NCBI RefSeq assembly: GCF_030418455.1 | Contig: NZ_JAUHPW010000004.1 | Span: 124,001 to 188,000, forward strand | From: Demequina litoralis | Lineage (GTDB): Bacteria; Actinomycetota; Actinomycetes; Actinomycetales; Demequinaceae | Length of the DNA: 64,000 nt | Reading direction: 5' to 3' | Shown here: positions 36,823 through 46,857 of the stretch, piece by piece | How positions within the stretch are numbered: position 1 is the first letter of the stretch | How the letters are laid out: each line of letters starts with the position of its first letter | The notes under the pieces: model-generated | What the model saw: the letters and a program-made list of their open reading frames with translations, nothing else | Told to the model about the DNA's origin: nothing | Databases searched by the model: none | Position numbers and translations under genes: made by a program

Positions 36823-38148
36823 TCAGACGCGCACGCGGCGCCCGTTCGCGATGAGCGCCGGCGCCGCCGGGGTGTCGACCCCGGGCAGCATGGCGAAGAG
36901 CCGGTCGAACACGTTGACGCGGTCGAACTGCATCGCGTGCTCGCGTGCGCGGGTCTCCCACCACTCGGCGTCGGCCTCGTCCATGCCCGCGGCGCACACG
37001 TTGAGCGCGACCGTGAGCGCAGACGGGTCGCCGGACGGCACCACCACCGCGGTGTCGCCCACCGCCTCGAGGATGCCGCCCGTGTCGCACGTGATGACGG
37101 GCCCGCCGCCGGCGAGCATCTTCTCGACGAGCGCGATGCCGAACGTCTCCGTGAACTCCGGTGCCGGCTTGGACGGCAGCGCGTAGGCGCTGCAGGCCGC
37201 CATGAGGTGCGGCTTCTCGTCGTCGCCCACGTCCTCGAGGAAGACGATGCGGTCGCGCGCCGCGGTGCGCGACGCCACCTCCCGGAAGTACGGCAGGTCC
37301 GGGCCGCGGCCCGCGATCACGAGGGTCTGGGACTCGCACGCCTCGGAGGCCGCGAAGCCGCGGATGAGGTCGTCGACGCCCTTCGCCTTCTGCAGCCGCG
37401 AGAGGTAGAGCACGAACTCGCCTCGCCCCAGCCCGCGGGAGGCGAGCACCCGGTCCGTCTCCGCATCGTCCAGCGCCAGGTAGGCCGACGTGTCGATCGC
37501 CGGGTACGAGATCCGCACCCGCTCCTCGCACTGCGCCGCGAAGGCCGTGCCGTACATGGCGTCGAGCTCGGCCGCCGAGGCCACGATGACGTCCTTGGTG
37601 TACTGCGACACCGCGACGCACACGTCCTGGCTGAGATAGGTCGACAGCACCGCGGCCGCCGCCCCGAACTCGCCGGTGTCCACCGCGGACCGCACCACGT
37701 CGGTGATGTCCGAGCCGACCGCCTCCGCGATCGTGGTGACGTTGACGGGCAGCCCCGTCGACCGCGCGATCCGCAGGGCGTCCGCGACCGCGGTGGTGTG
37801 CGGATGCAGGTACAGCGACATCGCGACGGTCGGCACGCCGTCCGTGAAGAGCTCGACGAGGCGCCCCACCATGCCGGCCAGGTAGCGGCCGTCGGGGATC
37901 TTGTAGCCGCCCACGGGCCCCGGGCGCTCGACGGTGATGCCGGGGGAGTACGGGAGGACGGTGTCGAGAGGCTTGAGCGGCAATCCTGTCTCCTCGAGGC
38001 GATCGAGGGGCCAGGTGACGATGCGGACATCGTCGAAGCCTCGGGTGAGCGCGACCTCGGCGAGGTTGCGGGCCTCGCCCGAGTGGCCGCAGATGACGGG
38101 GTCGGCCCGGACGATGATGACGAGCCTGCGGTTGACCTCGGTGTTCAT
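36823..38148 (-). CDS. GT4-type retaining glycosyltransferase
   Basis: GT-B fold glycosyltransferase of 441 residues, cytosolic. N-terminal domain: LVIIVRADPVICGHSGEARNL. The C-terminal nucleotide-sugar domain has FVLYLSRLQKAKGVDDLI and the E-x7-E motif in ETFGIALVE. AAGGAGGT precedes ATG 38148. It is the second gene of a two-gene unit after a GH92 mannosidase (10-nt gap), so it may transfer mannose or glucose to a small acceptor or polymer. The acceptor is not known. Codon 37462-37471 encodes a GGACGATGCG copy (DDAE, gene strand). Confidence 0.82.
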   Translation of the reverse strand: MNTEVNRRLVIIVRADPVICGHSGEARNLAEVALTRGFDDVRIVTWPLDRLEETGLPLKPLDTVLPYSPGITVERPGPVGGYKIPDGRYLAGMVGRLVELFTDGVPTVAMSLYLHPHTTAVADALRIARSTGLPVNVTTIAEAVGSDITDVVRSAVDTGEFGAAAAVLSTYLSQDVCVAVSQYTKDVIVASAAELDAMYGTAFAAQCEERVRISYPAIDTSAYLALDDAETDRVLASRGLGRGEFVLYLSRLQKAKGVDDLIRGFAASEACESQTLVIAGRGPDLPYFREVASRTAARDRIVFLEDVGDDEKPHLMAACSAYALPSKPAPEFTETFGIALVEKMLAGGGPVITCDTGGILEAVGDTAVVVPSGDPSALTVALNVCAAGMDEADAEWWETRAREHAMQFDRVNVFDRLFAMLPGVDTPAAPALIANGRRVRV

Positions 38149-38158
38149 GACACCTCCT

Positions 38159-40369
38159 TCACGGGAGCAGCCCCACGGTGGGGCGGGGGGTGGACGGCGG
38201 ACGCTGCTTGCGCCCCCAGTCGCTCGGGGAGTCCCCGAGCACGAACCGCAGCTCTCCGCCCAGATGGAGCTCGGAGCCTGCGATCCAGGACGACTCGACG
38301 GGGGACCCGTCGAGGGTGACGGACCGGACGTACTGCACCGGCCCGCCCGGCCGGGGCTCGATGAAGCCCTCGGTCACGATGTGGAGTTCGCCGCGCGCCA
38401 TACGCATCCTCGCTGACGCGAAGGCGGGCGGGTGGAGCAGGAAGAGGCTCTGCCCCGCGACGGGGAAGAGGCCCAGGGAGGCCCAGACGTACCACGACGA
38501 TAACCCGCCGGAGTCGTCGTTTCCAGGGAGTCCTCCGCGGCCCGGGCCGAACATCTGGTGGACGATGCCGTGGACCACCTCGGCGGTCCGGTCCGGCCGG
38601 CCGGCGTAGTGGTAGGCCCACGGGGCCTCCATGTCCGGCTCGTTGTTGAGCCCCTCGAAGCGGCCCAGCCCGTAGCCGGCCACCATCTCCTCCGCGGAGG
38701 GGCGCTCGCCGGGCTGCACGACGGGCTCCGCGCCGTAGCCGAAGAAGCGGTCGAGCATCGCCACGAACGCGTCGTCGCCGCCGGCGAGCTCGATGCGTGC
38801 CGCCATGTCGTGCAGCAGCCGGAACGAGTAGTTGTAACGGGTGCCCTCGTAGTACGTGGACTCCCGGAGCAGGCCGGTGTGCGGGTCGAAGGCGTTGCGC
38901 CACCGGCTCGCCATCTCGACGTCCTCGCCCAGCTGCGCGCGGTCGCCCAGCAGCTCCGCGACCACGCCGGCGCACCAGTAGCCGTACGCGAGGTCGAGCG
39001 TGTGGCTCATGGGCTGCGCGTACCCCTGGAGCAGGAACTCCTCGCCGTACGCGCGGCGCAGGTCCGTCTGCATGTGGACCAGCGCCCAGTCCCAGTCGAT
39101 GCCGTGCACGCCCAGGTGGGCGAGGTCGGCGAGCAGCGTGTGCACGAGCGCGCTGCCCTGCCGACTGAAGCGGTCCGAGCCGCGCGCCATGCGGTAGCCG
39201 ATGGGCAGGTTGCCCTCCTGCTCCGCGATGGTGAGCATCGCGTTGGCGAACTCCACGACCCGCTCGGGCATGAGCGCGGTGAGCAGCGGCAGCTGCGTGC
39301 GGTAGATGTCCCACATCGTCGACACGTCGAAGACGAACGGTCCCTTGGCCCCCCAGAAAGGGCTCTCGTCGGACGCGAAGCACGGCTTGATGAGCGAGTG
39401 GTAGACGGCCGTCGCGAAGACCTCGCGCCGCGCATCGTCCTCCGTCTCGACGCTCACGGCGTCGAGCAGCCCGCGCCACGTCTCGCGCGTGCCCGCCAGG
39501 CGGCTCGAGAAGGTGCCGAGCTCGCCGAGGTCCGCGCGCAGGTTGCGGCGGGCCTGGTCGACGCCGCGCAGCGAGAAGCCGATGCGCAGCTCGACAGTGC
39601 GGTCGGGTGCCGCGGCGCCGATCCACATGAGGCCGAAGGGACGCAGCGTCGACGGGCGGATCGAGTCGAGGTCGAGGCGCGTGCCGGCCTGCATGAGCCG
39701 GCTGTCGTACCAGAGCATCTGGCGCCAGTCCTCGGCGTCGCACTCGATGTAGACGGCGAGCGGCACGCCCTCGACCACGATCTCGCCCTGCACCACGCCC
39801 GGCTCGACCGACTCGAGCCGCGCGCGCAGCGGCAGCGTCGCGCCGTAGGGGATCTCGAGGCCGCCGAGCGAGAAGTCGACCACCAGGCGGGCCGACGGGT
39901 GTTCGGGGAACGTGTAGCGGTGCACCACGGACTTCGGGCCGGCGACCAGCTCGGCCTCGATGCCGTTCTCCATGACCGCGTGGTAGTAGCCCGGGTGGGC
40001 CTCCTCGTCGACGATCTCCCACGAGCGGTCGAGCTCGTCGAGCGGCTCGAGCATCGGGGTGACGCGGAAGTAGTTGTAGTACTTGCGGATCGCGCCGGTG
40101 CCGGACTGCTGGAAGTGCGTGAAGCCGGAGGCGACGTTCTTGTCGTGCAGGCGCGTCGGCACGCCCTCGGTGGAGAGGTCGTACAGGCCGTAGCCGGTGG
40201 GGTAGGCGCCCGAGTAGGCGCACGCGGACACCATGCCAAGCGGGTAGCAGGCCCCCGGGTGGGTGTTGCCGACCTGGGGCTTCGGCCACCACCAGGTCGC
40301 GGCGATGCCCGTGGGCACGGGGAGCGAGGTGGCCTCGGTCCCGATGAACGGATCGACGTCGTCGTACAC
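38159..40369 (-). CDS. GH92 exo-alpha-mannosidase
   Basis: Glycoside hydrolase family 92, about 736 residues, a Ca-dependent inverting alpha-mannosidase. The N-terminal beta domain opens with YDDVDPFIGT and VGNTHPGACYPLGMVS. The (alpha/alpha)6 domain shows STMWDIYRTQLPLLTALMPE and GLPGNDDSGGLSSWYVWASLGLFPV, which hold the catalytic and Ca residues. There is no signal peptide with GTG 40369 (AAGGAGG 6 nt upstream), so it is probably cytosolic, acting on imported manno-oligosaccharides. The frame extends to 40462, but that part lacks a start context. It pairs with the glycosyltransferase downstream. Confidence 0.9.
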   Translation of the reverse strand: MYDDVDPFIGTEATSLPVPTGIAATWWWPKPQVGNTHPGACYPLGMVSACAYSGAYPTGYGLYDLSTEGVPTRLHDKNVASGFTHFQQSGTGAIRKYYNYFRVTPMLEPLDELDRSWEIVDEEAHPGYYHAVMENGIEAELVAGPKSVVHRYTFPEHPSARLVVDFSLGGLEIPYGATLPLRARLESVEPGVVQGEIVVEGVPLAVYIECDAEDWRQMLWYDSRLMQAGTRLDLDSIRPSTLRPFGLMWIGAAAPDRTVELRIGFSLRGVDQARRNLRADLGELGTFSSRLAGTRETWRGLLDAVSVETEDDARREVFATAVYHSLIKPCFASDESPFWGAKGPFVFDVSTMWDIYRTQLPLLTALMPERVVEFANAMLTIAEQEGNLPIGYRMARGSDRFSRQGSALVHTLLADLAHLGVHGIDWDWALVHMQTDLRRAYGEEFLLQGYAQPMSHTLDLAYGYWCAGVVAELLGDRAQLGEDVEMASRWRNAFDPHTGLLRESTYYEGTRYNYSFRLLHDMAARIELAGGDDAFVAMLDRFFGYGAEPVVQPGERPSAEEMVAGYGLGRFEGLNNEPDMEAPWAYHYAGRPDRTAEVVHGIVHQMFGPGRGGLPGNDDSGGLSSWYVWASLGLFPVAGQSLFLLHPPAFASARMRMARGELHIVTEGFIEPRPGGPVQYVRSVTLDGSPVESSWIAGSELHLGGELRFVLGDSPSDWGRKQRPPSTPRPTVGLLP

Positions 40370-40439
40370 GGCGGCACCTCCTTCCCGAAGCCTGCTCCTG
40401 ACGAGCGGGGGCCGCACGTCGTCGTGTGGCCTTGGAGTG

Positions 40440-40500
40440 ACGGTAGGTGGCGCGAATGTCACCGTTATTGCGCGATTGTGACGAACTCTTTAACTTTTGC
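40440..40500 (-). promoter_or_regulatory. Promoter/operator region of GH92 operon
   Basis: An unusually A+T-rich stretch containing TGTCAC and, 16 nt on, GTGACG, an inverted pair that could be an operator, plus TTAAAG- and CAATAAC-like promoter hexamers on the - strand. The rest of 40370-40609 is G+C-rich leader, a GGACGATGCG copy (40514) and the tRNA promoter. Confidence 0.35.
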
Positions 40501-40591
40501 CCGGACTTTGCCGGGACGATGCGGCGGCCGGGCGGGGCCTCGGCGGCCGCTGGGCGGCCCGTGGGTGTACTTGCCGGCCCCCGAGAGGTGC

Positions 40592-40597
40592 TAATCT
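40592..40597 (+). promoter_or_regulatory. -10 element of tRNA-Ala
   Basis: TAATCT lies 12 nt before the tRNA 5' end; TTGCCG at 40571-40576 is a possible -35 with a short 15-nt spacer. Confidence 0.5.
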
Positions 40598-40609
40598 ATT
40601 CGAGCACTT

Positions 40610-40685
40610 GGGGCTGTGGCGCAGTTGGTAGCGCGTCTCGTTCGCAATGAGAAGGTCAGGGGTTCGATTCCCCTCAGCTCCACCA
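40610..40685 (+). tRNA. tRNA-Ala (anticodon CGC)
   Basis: Complete cloverleaf: acceptor GGGGCTG/CAGCTCC, D arm GCGC-AGTTGGTA-GCGC, anticodon arm TCTCG-TTCGCAA-TGAGA (CGC, reads GCG), T arm AGGGG-TTCGATT-CCCCT. Discriminator A at 40682 and an encoded CCA at 40683-40685. Confidence 0.95.
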
Positions 40686-40690
40686 GAGAG

Positions 40691-40724
40691 AAGGGGCCCG
40701 CCGGCAGGCGGGCCCCTTTCTTCA
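40691..40724 (+). terminator. Intrinsic terminator of tRNA-Ala
   Basis: AAGGGGCCCGCC (40691-40702) pairs perfectly over 12 bp with GGCGGGCCCCTT (40707-40718) around GGCA, followed by TCTT. It begins 5 nt after the CCA end and may also serve the convergent antiporter gene. Confidence 0.88.
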
Positions 40725-40766
40725 TGTCCGGGAGGCCCTCGCCGCCGTCCGGCGGCAGCGACCGGC

Positions 40767-42062
<1,296 letters not shown>

Positions 42063-42206
42063 AAGCCGACGCTACGGCGCTGCGGGCATCCCTACCAGAG
42101 GGAACGCCTCGCCTCCGCGGGGTCGGGCCGCGAGCCGCGCGCCGCGCCTGGTCGCGAGGGTTCCCGTCGGAGCCGGCGGTGCTCGCGTCGATGAGAGCAT
42201 GTGGCC

Positions 42207-42998
42207 ATGCTGCGCACGCTCCAGTCCTCGCTCGTGCTCGAGGCCTCCGGCCCGGCCCGTGTGGTGCTCTCGGTCGCCGCCTCCGGCGCGCGGCCCCAGG
42301 AGGAGACCCTGACCGTCGAGGTCGACGGCGAGCCCGTCGCCGTGCGCGAGCTCGTGGACGACCACGGCTCGCGCCTCCACGAGCTCGAGGTCGACGGAGG
42401 GCGCATCGACGTCTCCTACCGCGCGACCCTCGAGGGACGCCATGACCCGGTGCCCGTGACGGACCTCGATCACCTGCGTTACCTGAGGCCCAGCCGCTAC
42501 TGCGAGTCCGACACCCTGCACCCGATGGCCGTCGCCGAGGCGGGGGACCGCACGGGCCATGACCTGCTCGAGTTCGTCTCGAGCTGGGTGGGGACGCAGC
42601 TCGCCTACGTGTCCGGATCGTCGCGCCCGACCGATGGCGCCGTGGCGACCGTGCTCGCCCGTCAGGGTGTGTGCCGCGACTTCGCGCACGTGGTCGTGGC
42701 GTTGCTGCGCACGCTCGACGTGCCCGCGCGCGTGGTGTCCGTGTACGCGCCGGGGCTCGAGCCCATGGACTTCCACGCCGTCGCGGAGGCGCTCGTCGAC
42801 GGCGAGTGGTGGGTGGTCGATGCGACCGCCCTCGCGCCGCGACAGACGATGGCGCGGATCGCCACCGGTCGCGATGCGGCCGACACCGCGTTCCTCACCA
42901 CCATCGGCGATCCGGTCGAGCTCGTCTCGATGGAGGTCGGCGCCGTCGTGGACGACCTTCCGCGCGACGACGTGCGGGAGCGGGTCCGCCTGGGCTGA
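42207..42998 (+). CDS. Transglutaminase-like (papain-fold) protein
   Basis: Cytosolic protein of about 263 residues with an N-terminal beta domain and a transglutaminase-like core. The catalytic triad is visible as Cys in ARQGVCRDFAHV, His in PMDFHAVAEA and Asp in WWVVDAT. Bacterial members act as proteases, amidases or ligases; no substrate is evident. No mak-like ATP-grasp or alpha-E partner genes, which often accompany this family, are adjacent. The start is taken as ATG 42207; GTG 42201 is also possible. Confidence 0.82.
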   Translation: MLRTLQSSLVLEASGPARVVLSVAASGARPQEETLTVEVDGEPVAVRELVDDHGSRLHELEVDGGRIDVSYRATLEGRHDPVPVTDLDHLRYLRPSRYCESDTLHPMAVAEAGDRTGHDLLEFVSSWVGTQLAYVSGSSRPTDGAVATVLARQGVCRDFAHVVVALLRTLDVPARVVSVYAPGLEPMDFHAVAEALVDGEWWVVDATALAPRQTMARIATGRDAADTAFLTTIGDPVELVSMEVGAVVDDLPRDDVRERVRLG

Positions 42999-43027
42999 GG
43001 CTGCACGAGCGGCCGCGCCCGAGCCGT

Positions 43028-44149
43028 TCAGGAGCCGTCGCCGAGCAGCGCGTCGCCCAGGCGTGTCCAGAAGGTGGTCCAGGTGTCGTCGAGCGACAGG
43101 GCCTTCAGGGCGAGAGGGAGAACGGCGAGCACCTGGTTCATCGTGAACCGCTTGCGGATGCGTGTGTCGAAGGGCCACGTCGGCATGGCCTGTGCTTCAT
43201 GGAACTGGCGTGCCACGTCCTCGAAGCGCTCGTCGAGCAGGCGTCGCGTCTCATCGTCGCCGGCCGCCCGCGACGCGTCGCGCATCGCCAGCGCCTCGGA
43301 GGCAGCGTGATCCGCGCGGGCGACGGCGTCGCGCCTCTGTTCGCGCATCCGCTCGTGGAACCAGCCGAACGGGAGCAGGAACGTGAGGAAGGAGAATGCC
43401 ACCACCGTGACGAGCAGGACGGCGTAGGGACCGCGCCACGCCTCGTATCGCTGCTCGAAGAGATCGGTGAGCGGCCAGATGCCCAGGTAGATCGCGATCG
43501 CTGCGAAGATGCTGGCGCTGAACAGGAAGAGTTCGCCGACCGGGCGCAGGCCGGCGGCGCCGTCCGGGTGGCCCGGTCGGGCCTTGATGGTGACCCCTTG
43601 CGCGGCGAGCGACCGACCCAGGCGGCCGTAGCCGATCGCGCGTCCCAGGAACAGCCCGGCCAGGGTCGCACCGAGCAGCTCGAGCACGAAGAGCCCGACG
43701 TTGACCGGCGTGATCCTGCCCGACCAGATCCATGCGACCGTCATCAGCGTCGCAGCGACCGTCGCTCCTGCCCGAGCCCACCCGCGCGCCGAGCCGTTCA
43801 GCCGCTCGACGATCGCCTCGGCCTCGGGGGCCGCGCCGCGCTGATCCTGCAGGGCGCCTCCCGCCGCGAGCCGCTTCACGCAGGTCGCGGCGCGTTCCGG
43901 AAGTGCAGCGGACACGGGGAACAGCACGGCGAAGAGGATGGCGCCGGTGACCAGGAGCCAGTCCCATGCCGGGAGATCCGTTCCGTACCACCACCATTGG
44001 ATCAGCACGGCTGCCCCGACGAGGCTCGATGCGATCCATGGCCAGGTGCTCAGGAGGAGCGTCTCGGGTGCGGTCAACGTCCGCTTCGTCGGACCCGGGC
44101 GCCAGCGGTCCGTGCGACGTGCGTCTCGTGGTCTGGTCACCCGGATCAC
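43028..44149 (-). CDS. Uncharacterised multipass membrane protein
   Basis: Protein of 373 residues that I do not recognise. It has about six hydrophobic segments in three pairs (near 33-55, 62-82, 123-145, 148-170, 207-228, 238-262) and a cytoplasmic C-terminal part rich in charged residues (ARADHAASEALAMRDASRAA...), possibly helical. No signal peptide, cofactor motif or enzymatic signature is seen. Its G+C appears somewhat lower than its neighbours', and both neighbours belong to other units, so it may be a recent acquisition. It converges with the transglutaminase-like gene (29 nt between stops). Confidence 0.6.
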   Translation of the reverse strand: MIRVTRPRDARRTDRWRPGPTKRTLTAPETLLLSTWPWIASSLVGAAVLIQWWWYGTDLPAWDWLLVTGAILFAVLFPVSAALPERAATCVKRLAAGGALQDQRGAAPEAEAIVERLNGSARGWARAGATVAATLMTVAWIWSGRITPVNVGLFVLELLGATLAGLFLGRAIGYGRLGRSLAAQGVTIKARPGHPDGAAGLRPVGELFLFSASIFAAIAIYLGIWPLTDLFEQRYEAWRGPYAVLLVTVVAFSFLTFLLPFGWFHERMREQRRDAVARADHAASEALAMRDASRAAGDDETRRLLDERFEDVARQFHEAQAMPTWPFDTRIRKRFTMNQVLAVLPLALKALSLDDTWTTFWTRLGDALLGDGS

Positions 44150-44242
44150 CGCCCTCCAGTCCGGCTGCCCCGGTGCGGAGACTGCGTGCTGGTCCGCCTA
44201 CGGGCCCACCCTTCCATCATGGCGCCTGCGGCGACGCCCCGC

Positions 44243-45397
44243 CTACAGGGCCTCGAGCAGCACCGCCGATCCCTGGCCGCCGCCGCCGCAGATCGCGGCG
44301 ACGCCGAGCGCCCCCGAACCGAGGCCCGCGAGCGTGCGCGCGGCGTGCCCGACGATGCGCGTGCCCGACGCCCCGATGGGGTGGCCCAGCGCGATCGCGC
44401 CGCCGTGCGGGTTGACGAGGCGCGGGTCGAGGCCGAGGCGGGCGGCGGAGGCGATCGCGACGGCCGCGAAGGCCTCGTTGATCTCCGCGGTCGCGAGATC
44501 GGTGGCCGCGCGTCCGGCCCTCGCCAGCGCGGCCTCCGCCGCGGCGGCGGGCTGGTGGTGGAGCGACACGTCGGGCCCGGCGACGAGCGCCGTCGCGAGG
44601 ATGCGGGCGAGCGGGCGCTCCGCGAGGCCCTCGCGCGCGAGCACGATGGCCGCGGCGCCGTCGGTGATCTGGGAGGCGTTGCCCGCGGTGATGGTGCCGC
44701 GGCCGCCGAAGGCGGGGCGCAGCCGCGCGAGCGACTCGGCCGTGGTGTCGGCGCGGAGGCCGTCGTCGGCGACCACCGCATCGTCCCTCCGCGGCGGCGT
44801 CAGCGGCGCGATCTCCTCGGCCTGGACGTCCGCGGATGCGGCGAGACGGCGGTGCGACTCGGCGGCCCACGCGTCCTGCTCCTCGCGCGTGAGGTCGAAG
44901 CGCTCGGAGTGCTCCTCGGTGGACGCGCCCATCGAGCGCCTCTCGAAGGCGTCGGAGAGGCCGTCGTCGGCCAGCGTGTCGAGCATCTCGATCGCGCCGT
45001 AGCGCGCCCCCATGCGCGACCCCACGTACGCGTGCGGCGCGAGGGTCATCGACTCCTGGCCGACCGCGAGCACCACGTCCGCCTCGCCGGCGGCGATGAG
45101 GCGCGCGCCGTGCGCCACGGCCTCGGTGCCGGACAGGCACACGACGTTGAGCGTGGATGCCGGCACCGTCATGGGCACGCCCGCCGCGACCGCGGTCTGG
45201 CGCGCGGGGTTCTGGCCCGCACCGGCCTGGAGCACCTGGCCCGCGACCACCTGGTCGACGCGGTCGGCGGCGATGCCGGCCCGCTCGAGCGCGGCCGCGG
45301 CGGCATGCGCCCCGAGGGCCGTGGCGGGGATGCGGGCGAACTGCCCGCAGAACTTGACGAAGGGGGTGCGGGCGTAGCCCGCGACGACGACGCTCAC
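44243..45397 (-). CDS. Acetyl-CoA acetyltransferase (thiolase)
   Basis: Thiolase of 384 residues that cleaves or forms 3-oxoacyl-CoA. The acyl-accepting Cys is in [11 protein letters not shown] (family CxS/G), the active-site His in [14 protein letters not shown], the second Cys in [12 protein letters not shown], and NEAFAAVA is conserved. GTG 45397 overlaps the CoA-transferase B stop (GTGA). Following scoAB, it would complete activation of a 3-oxo acid (acetoacetate or beta-ketoadipate) and its thiolysis to acetyl-CoA. Which acid it is cannot be decided by sequence reading alone. An inverted GGACGATGCG copy lies at 44777. Confidence 0.88.
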   Translation of the reverse strand: MSVVVAGYARTPFVKFCGQFARIPATALGAHAAAAALERAGIAADRVDQVVAGQVLQAGAGQNPARQTAVAAGVPMTVPASTLNVVCLSGTEAVAHGARLIAAGEADVVLAVGQESMTLAPHAYVGSRMGARYGAIEMLDTLADDGLSDAFERRSMGASTEEHSERFDLTREEQDAWAAESHRRLAASADVQAEEIAPLTPPRRDDAVVADDGLRADTTAESLARLRPAFGGRGTITAGNASQITDGAAAIVLAREGLAERPLARILATALVAGPDVSLHHQPAAAAEAALARAGRAATDLATAEINEAFAAVAIASAARLGLDPRLVNPHGGAIALGHPIGASGTRIVGHAARTLAGLGSGALGVAAICGGGGQGSAVLLEAL

Positions 45398-46035
45398 GCG
45401 GGCACCTCCACGCGGACCGGCGCGCCGGTGGCCTCGGCGACCTGCTCGAACGTGACGCCGGGGGCGAGGCGGCTGAGGACCAGCCCGCGGTCGTCGACGT
45501 CGAGCACGCACAGGTCGGTGACGATGCGGTCGACCACGCGGACGCCCGTGAGCGGAAGCGTGCACTCCTCGACGATCTTGGGGGCGCCGTCCTTGGCGAC
45601 GTGGTCCGTGATGACCACCACCCGCTTGGTGCCCGCGACCAGGTCCATCGCGCCGCCCATGCCCTTGACGAGCTTGCCGGGGATGGTCCAGTTGGCGAGG
45701 TCGCCGTGCTGCGACACCTGGAGCGCGCCCAGGATCGCGGCGTCGACGTGCCCTCCGCGGATCATCGCGAAGCTCGTCGCCGAGTCGAAGAAGCTGCCGC
45801 CCGGCAGGACCGTGACGGTCTGCTTGCCCGCATTGATGAGGTCGGCGTCCTCGTCGCCGTCGATCGGGAACGGGCCCATGCCCAGCATCCCGTTCTCGCT
45901 CTGCAGCGTCACCGTCACGCCCGGCGGCAGGTGGTTCGCCACCAGCGTGGGGATGCCGATGCCGAGGTTCACGTACTGGCCGTCCTCGAGCTCCTCGGCG
46001 GCGATCGCCGCCATCTCGTCCCGCGTCCACCCCAT
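45394..46035 (-). CDS. 3-oxoacid CoA-transferase subunit B
   Basis: Small catalytic subunit of 213 residues. The Glu that forms the acyl-CoA thioester lies in [11 protein letters not shown], and [18 protein letters not shown] matches the family I CoA-transferase (ScoB/PcaJ) N-terminus. It transfers CoA from succinyl-CoA to acetoacetate or 3-oxoadipate. It is translationally coupled to subunit A (ATG 46035 two nt after that stop) and to the thiolase. Confidence 0.92.
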   Translation of the reverse strand: MGWTRDEMAAIAAEELEDGQYVNLGIGIPTLVANHLPPGVTVTLQSENGMLGMGPFPIDGDEDADLINAGKQTVTVLPGGSFFDSATSFAMIRGGHVDAAILGALQVSQHGDLANWTIPGKLVKGMGGAMDLVAGTKRVVVITDHVAKDGAPKIVEECTLPLTGVRVVDRIVTDLCVLDVDDRGLVLSRLAPGVTFEQVAEATGAPVRVEVPA

Positions 46036-46037
46036 GA

Positions 46038-46733
46038 TCAGGCCTCCCTCGTGGTGCGCTGCTCGATGTCCTTGACCCGCGGCGTCGAGCGCACGAGCCG
46101 CTGCACGAAGATCCCCGGGGTCTCGACCGTGTCGGGGTCGAGCGGGTGCGGGTCGACGTGCTCGGCCTCGACCAGCGTGATCCGGCCCGACATCGCCGCG
46201 AGCGGGTTGAAGTTGCGCGCGGTGAACCGGTAGCGGAGGTTGCCCGCCGTGTCGGCACGATGCGCCCTCACCAGGGCCACGTCCGCGACGATGCCCCGCT
46301 CGAGCACGTAGTCGACGCCGTCGAAGGTCGCGGTGGGCTTGCCCTCGGCGACCGGGGTGCCCACGCCGGTGCGCGTGTAGAAGCCCGCGATGCCGGCTCC
46401 GCCCGCGCGCATCCGCTCGGCGAGCGTGCCCTGCGGCGCGAACTCGACCTCGAGGTCGCCCGCGAGGTACTGCTCCGCGAAGCGCCGGTTCTCGCCGACG
46501 TAGGACGCGACCACCTTGCGCACCTGGCCCGACTCGAGCAGGATGCCGAGCCCCTTGCCGTCGACGCCCATGTTGTTGCTCACGATGGTGAGGTCGCGCG
46601 CGCCCGTGTCGCGCACCGCCTCGATGAGGTCGGTGGGGTTGCCGCTCAGGCCGAACCCCCCGACCGCGATGATCTGCCCGTCCCTCACGACGTCCCGCAC
46701 CGCATCCGCGGCGCTGGGGTACAGGTTCCCCAT
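46038..46733 (-). CDS. 3-oxoacid CoA-transferase subunit A
   Basis: Large-type alpha subunit of about 231 residues. The CoA-binding [15 protein letters not shown], the [16 protein letters not shown] and the [20 protein letters not shown] stretches identify ScoA/PcaI. ATG 46733 is chosen because GGAGG precedes it; the open frame continues to 46829 but crosses the promoter. It is the first gene of the scoAB-thiolase unit, divergent from an iclR gene with shared operator half-sites between. Confidence 0.92.
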   Translation of the reverse strand: MGNLYPSAADAVRDVVRDGQIIAVGGFGLSGNPTDLIEAVRDTGARDLTIVSNNMGVDGKGLGILLESGQVRKVVASYVGENRRFAEQYLAGDLEVEFAPQGTLAERMRAGGAGIAGFYTRTGVGTPVAEGKPTATFDGVDYVLERGIVADVALVRAHRADTAGNLRYRFTARNFNPLAAMSGRITLVEAEHVDPHPLDPDTVETPGIFVQRLVRSTPRVKDIEQRTTREA

Positions 46734-46757
46734 GGTGCCTCCGACTCCGTTGTCTGA

Positions 46758-46779
46758 CCACATCGTGGATGCAGTGGAC
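46758..46779 (-). promoter_or_regulatory. IclR operator at scoA promoter
   Basis: CCAC-ATC-GTGG (46758-46768) followed by GTGGAC (46774-46779), next to a - strand TAGCGT -10 hexamer (46779-46784). The half-site GTGGAC/GTCCAC recurs at the iclR promoter. Confidence 0.5.
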
Positions 46780-46836
46780 GCTAGACCTGAGGGGCGATTC
46801 GGGTCAATGGGCGCGCAGGATGTGGTCATCGGGGGC

Positions 46837-46857
46837 TAGGGTGTCCACAAAGTGGAC
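46837..46857 (+). promoter_or_regulatory. Promoter and operator of iclR gene
   Basis: TAGGGT (46837-46842) as -10, then the perfect palindrome GTCCAC-AAA-GTGGAC (46843-46857) covering the expected transcription start and the GTG start codon at 46852. A GGACGATGCG copy (46854-46863) overlaps the palindrome's right arm. Confidence 0.6.

Noticed and set aside
45406-45415. CTCCACGCGG in the scoB coding region as a further copy of the repeat element
   Set aside because: Only one arm is present, it is within codons for the conserved C-terminus, and there is no matching right arm or 3' block.
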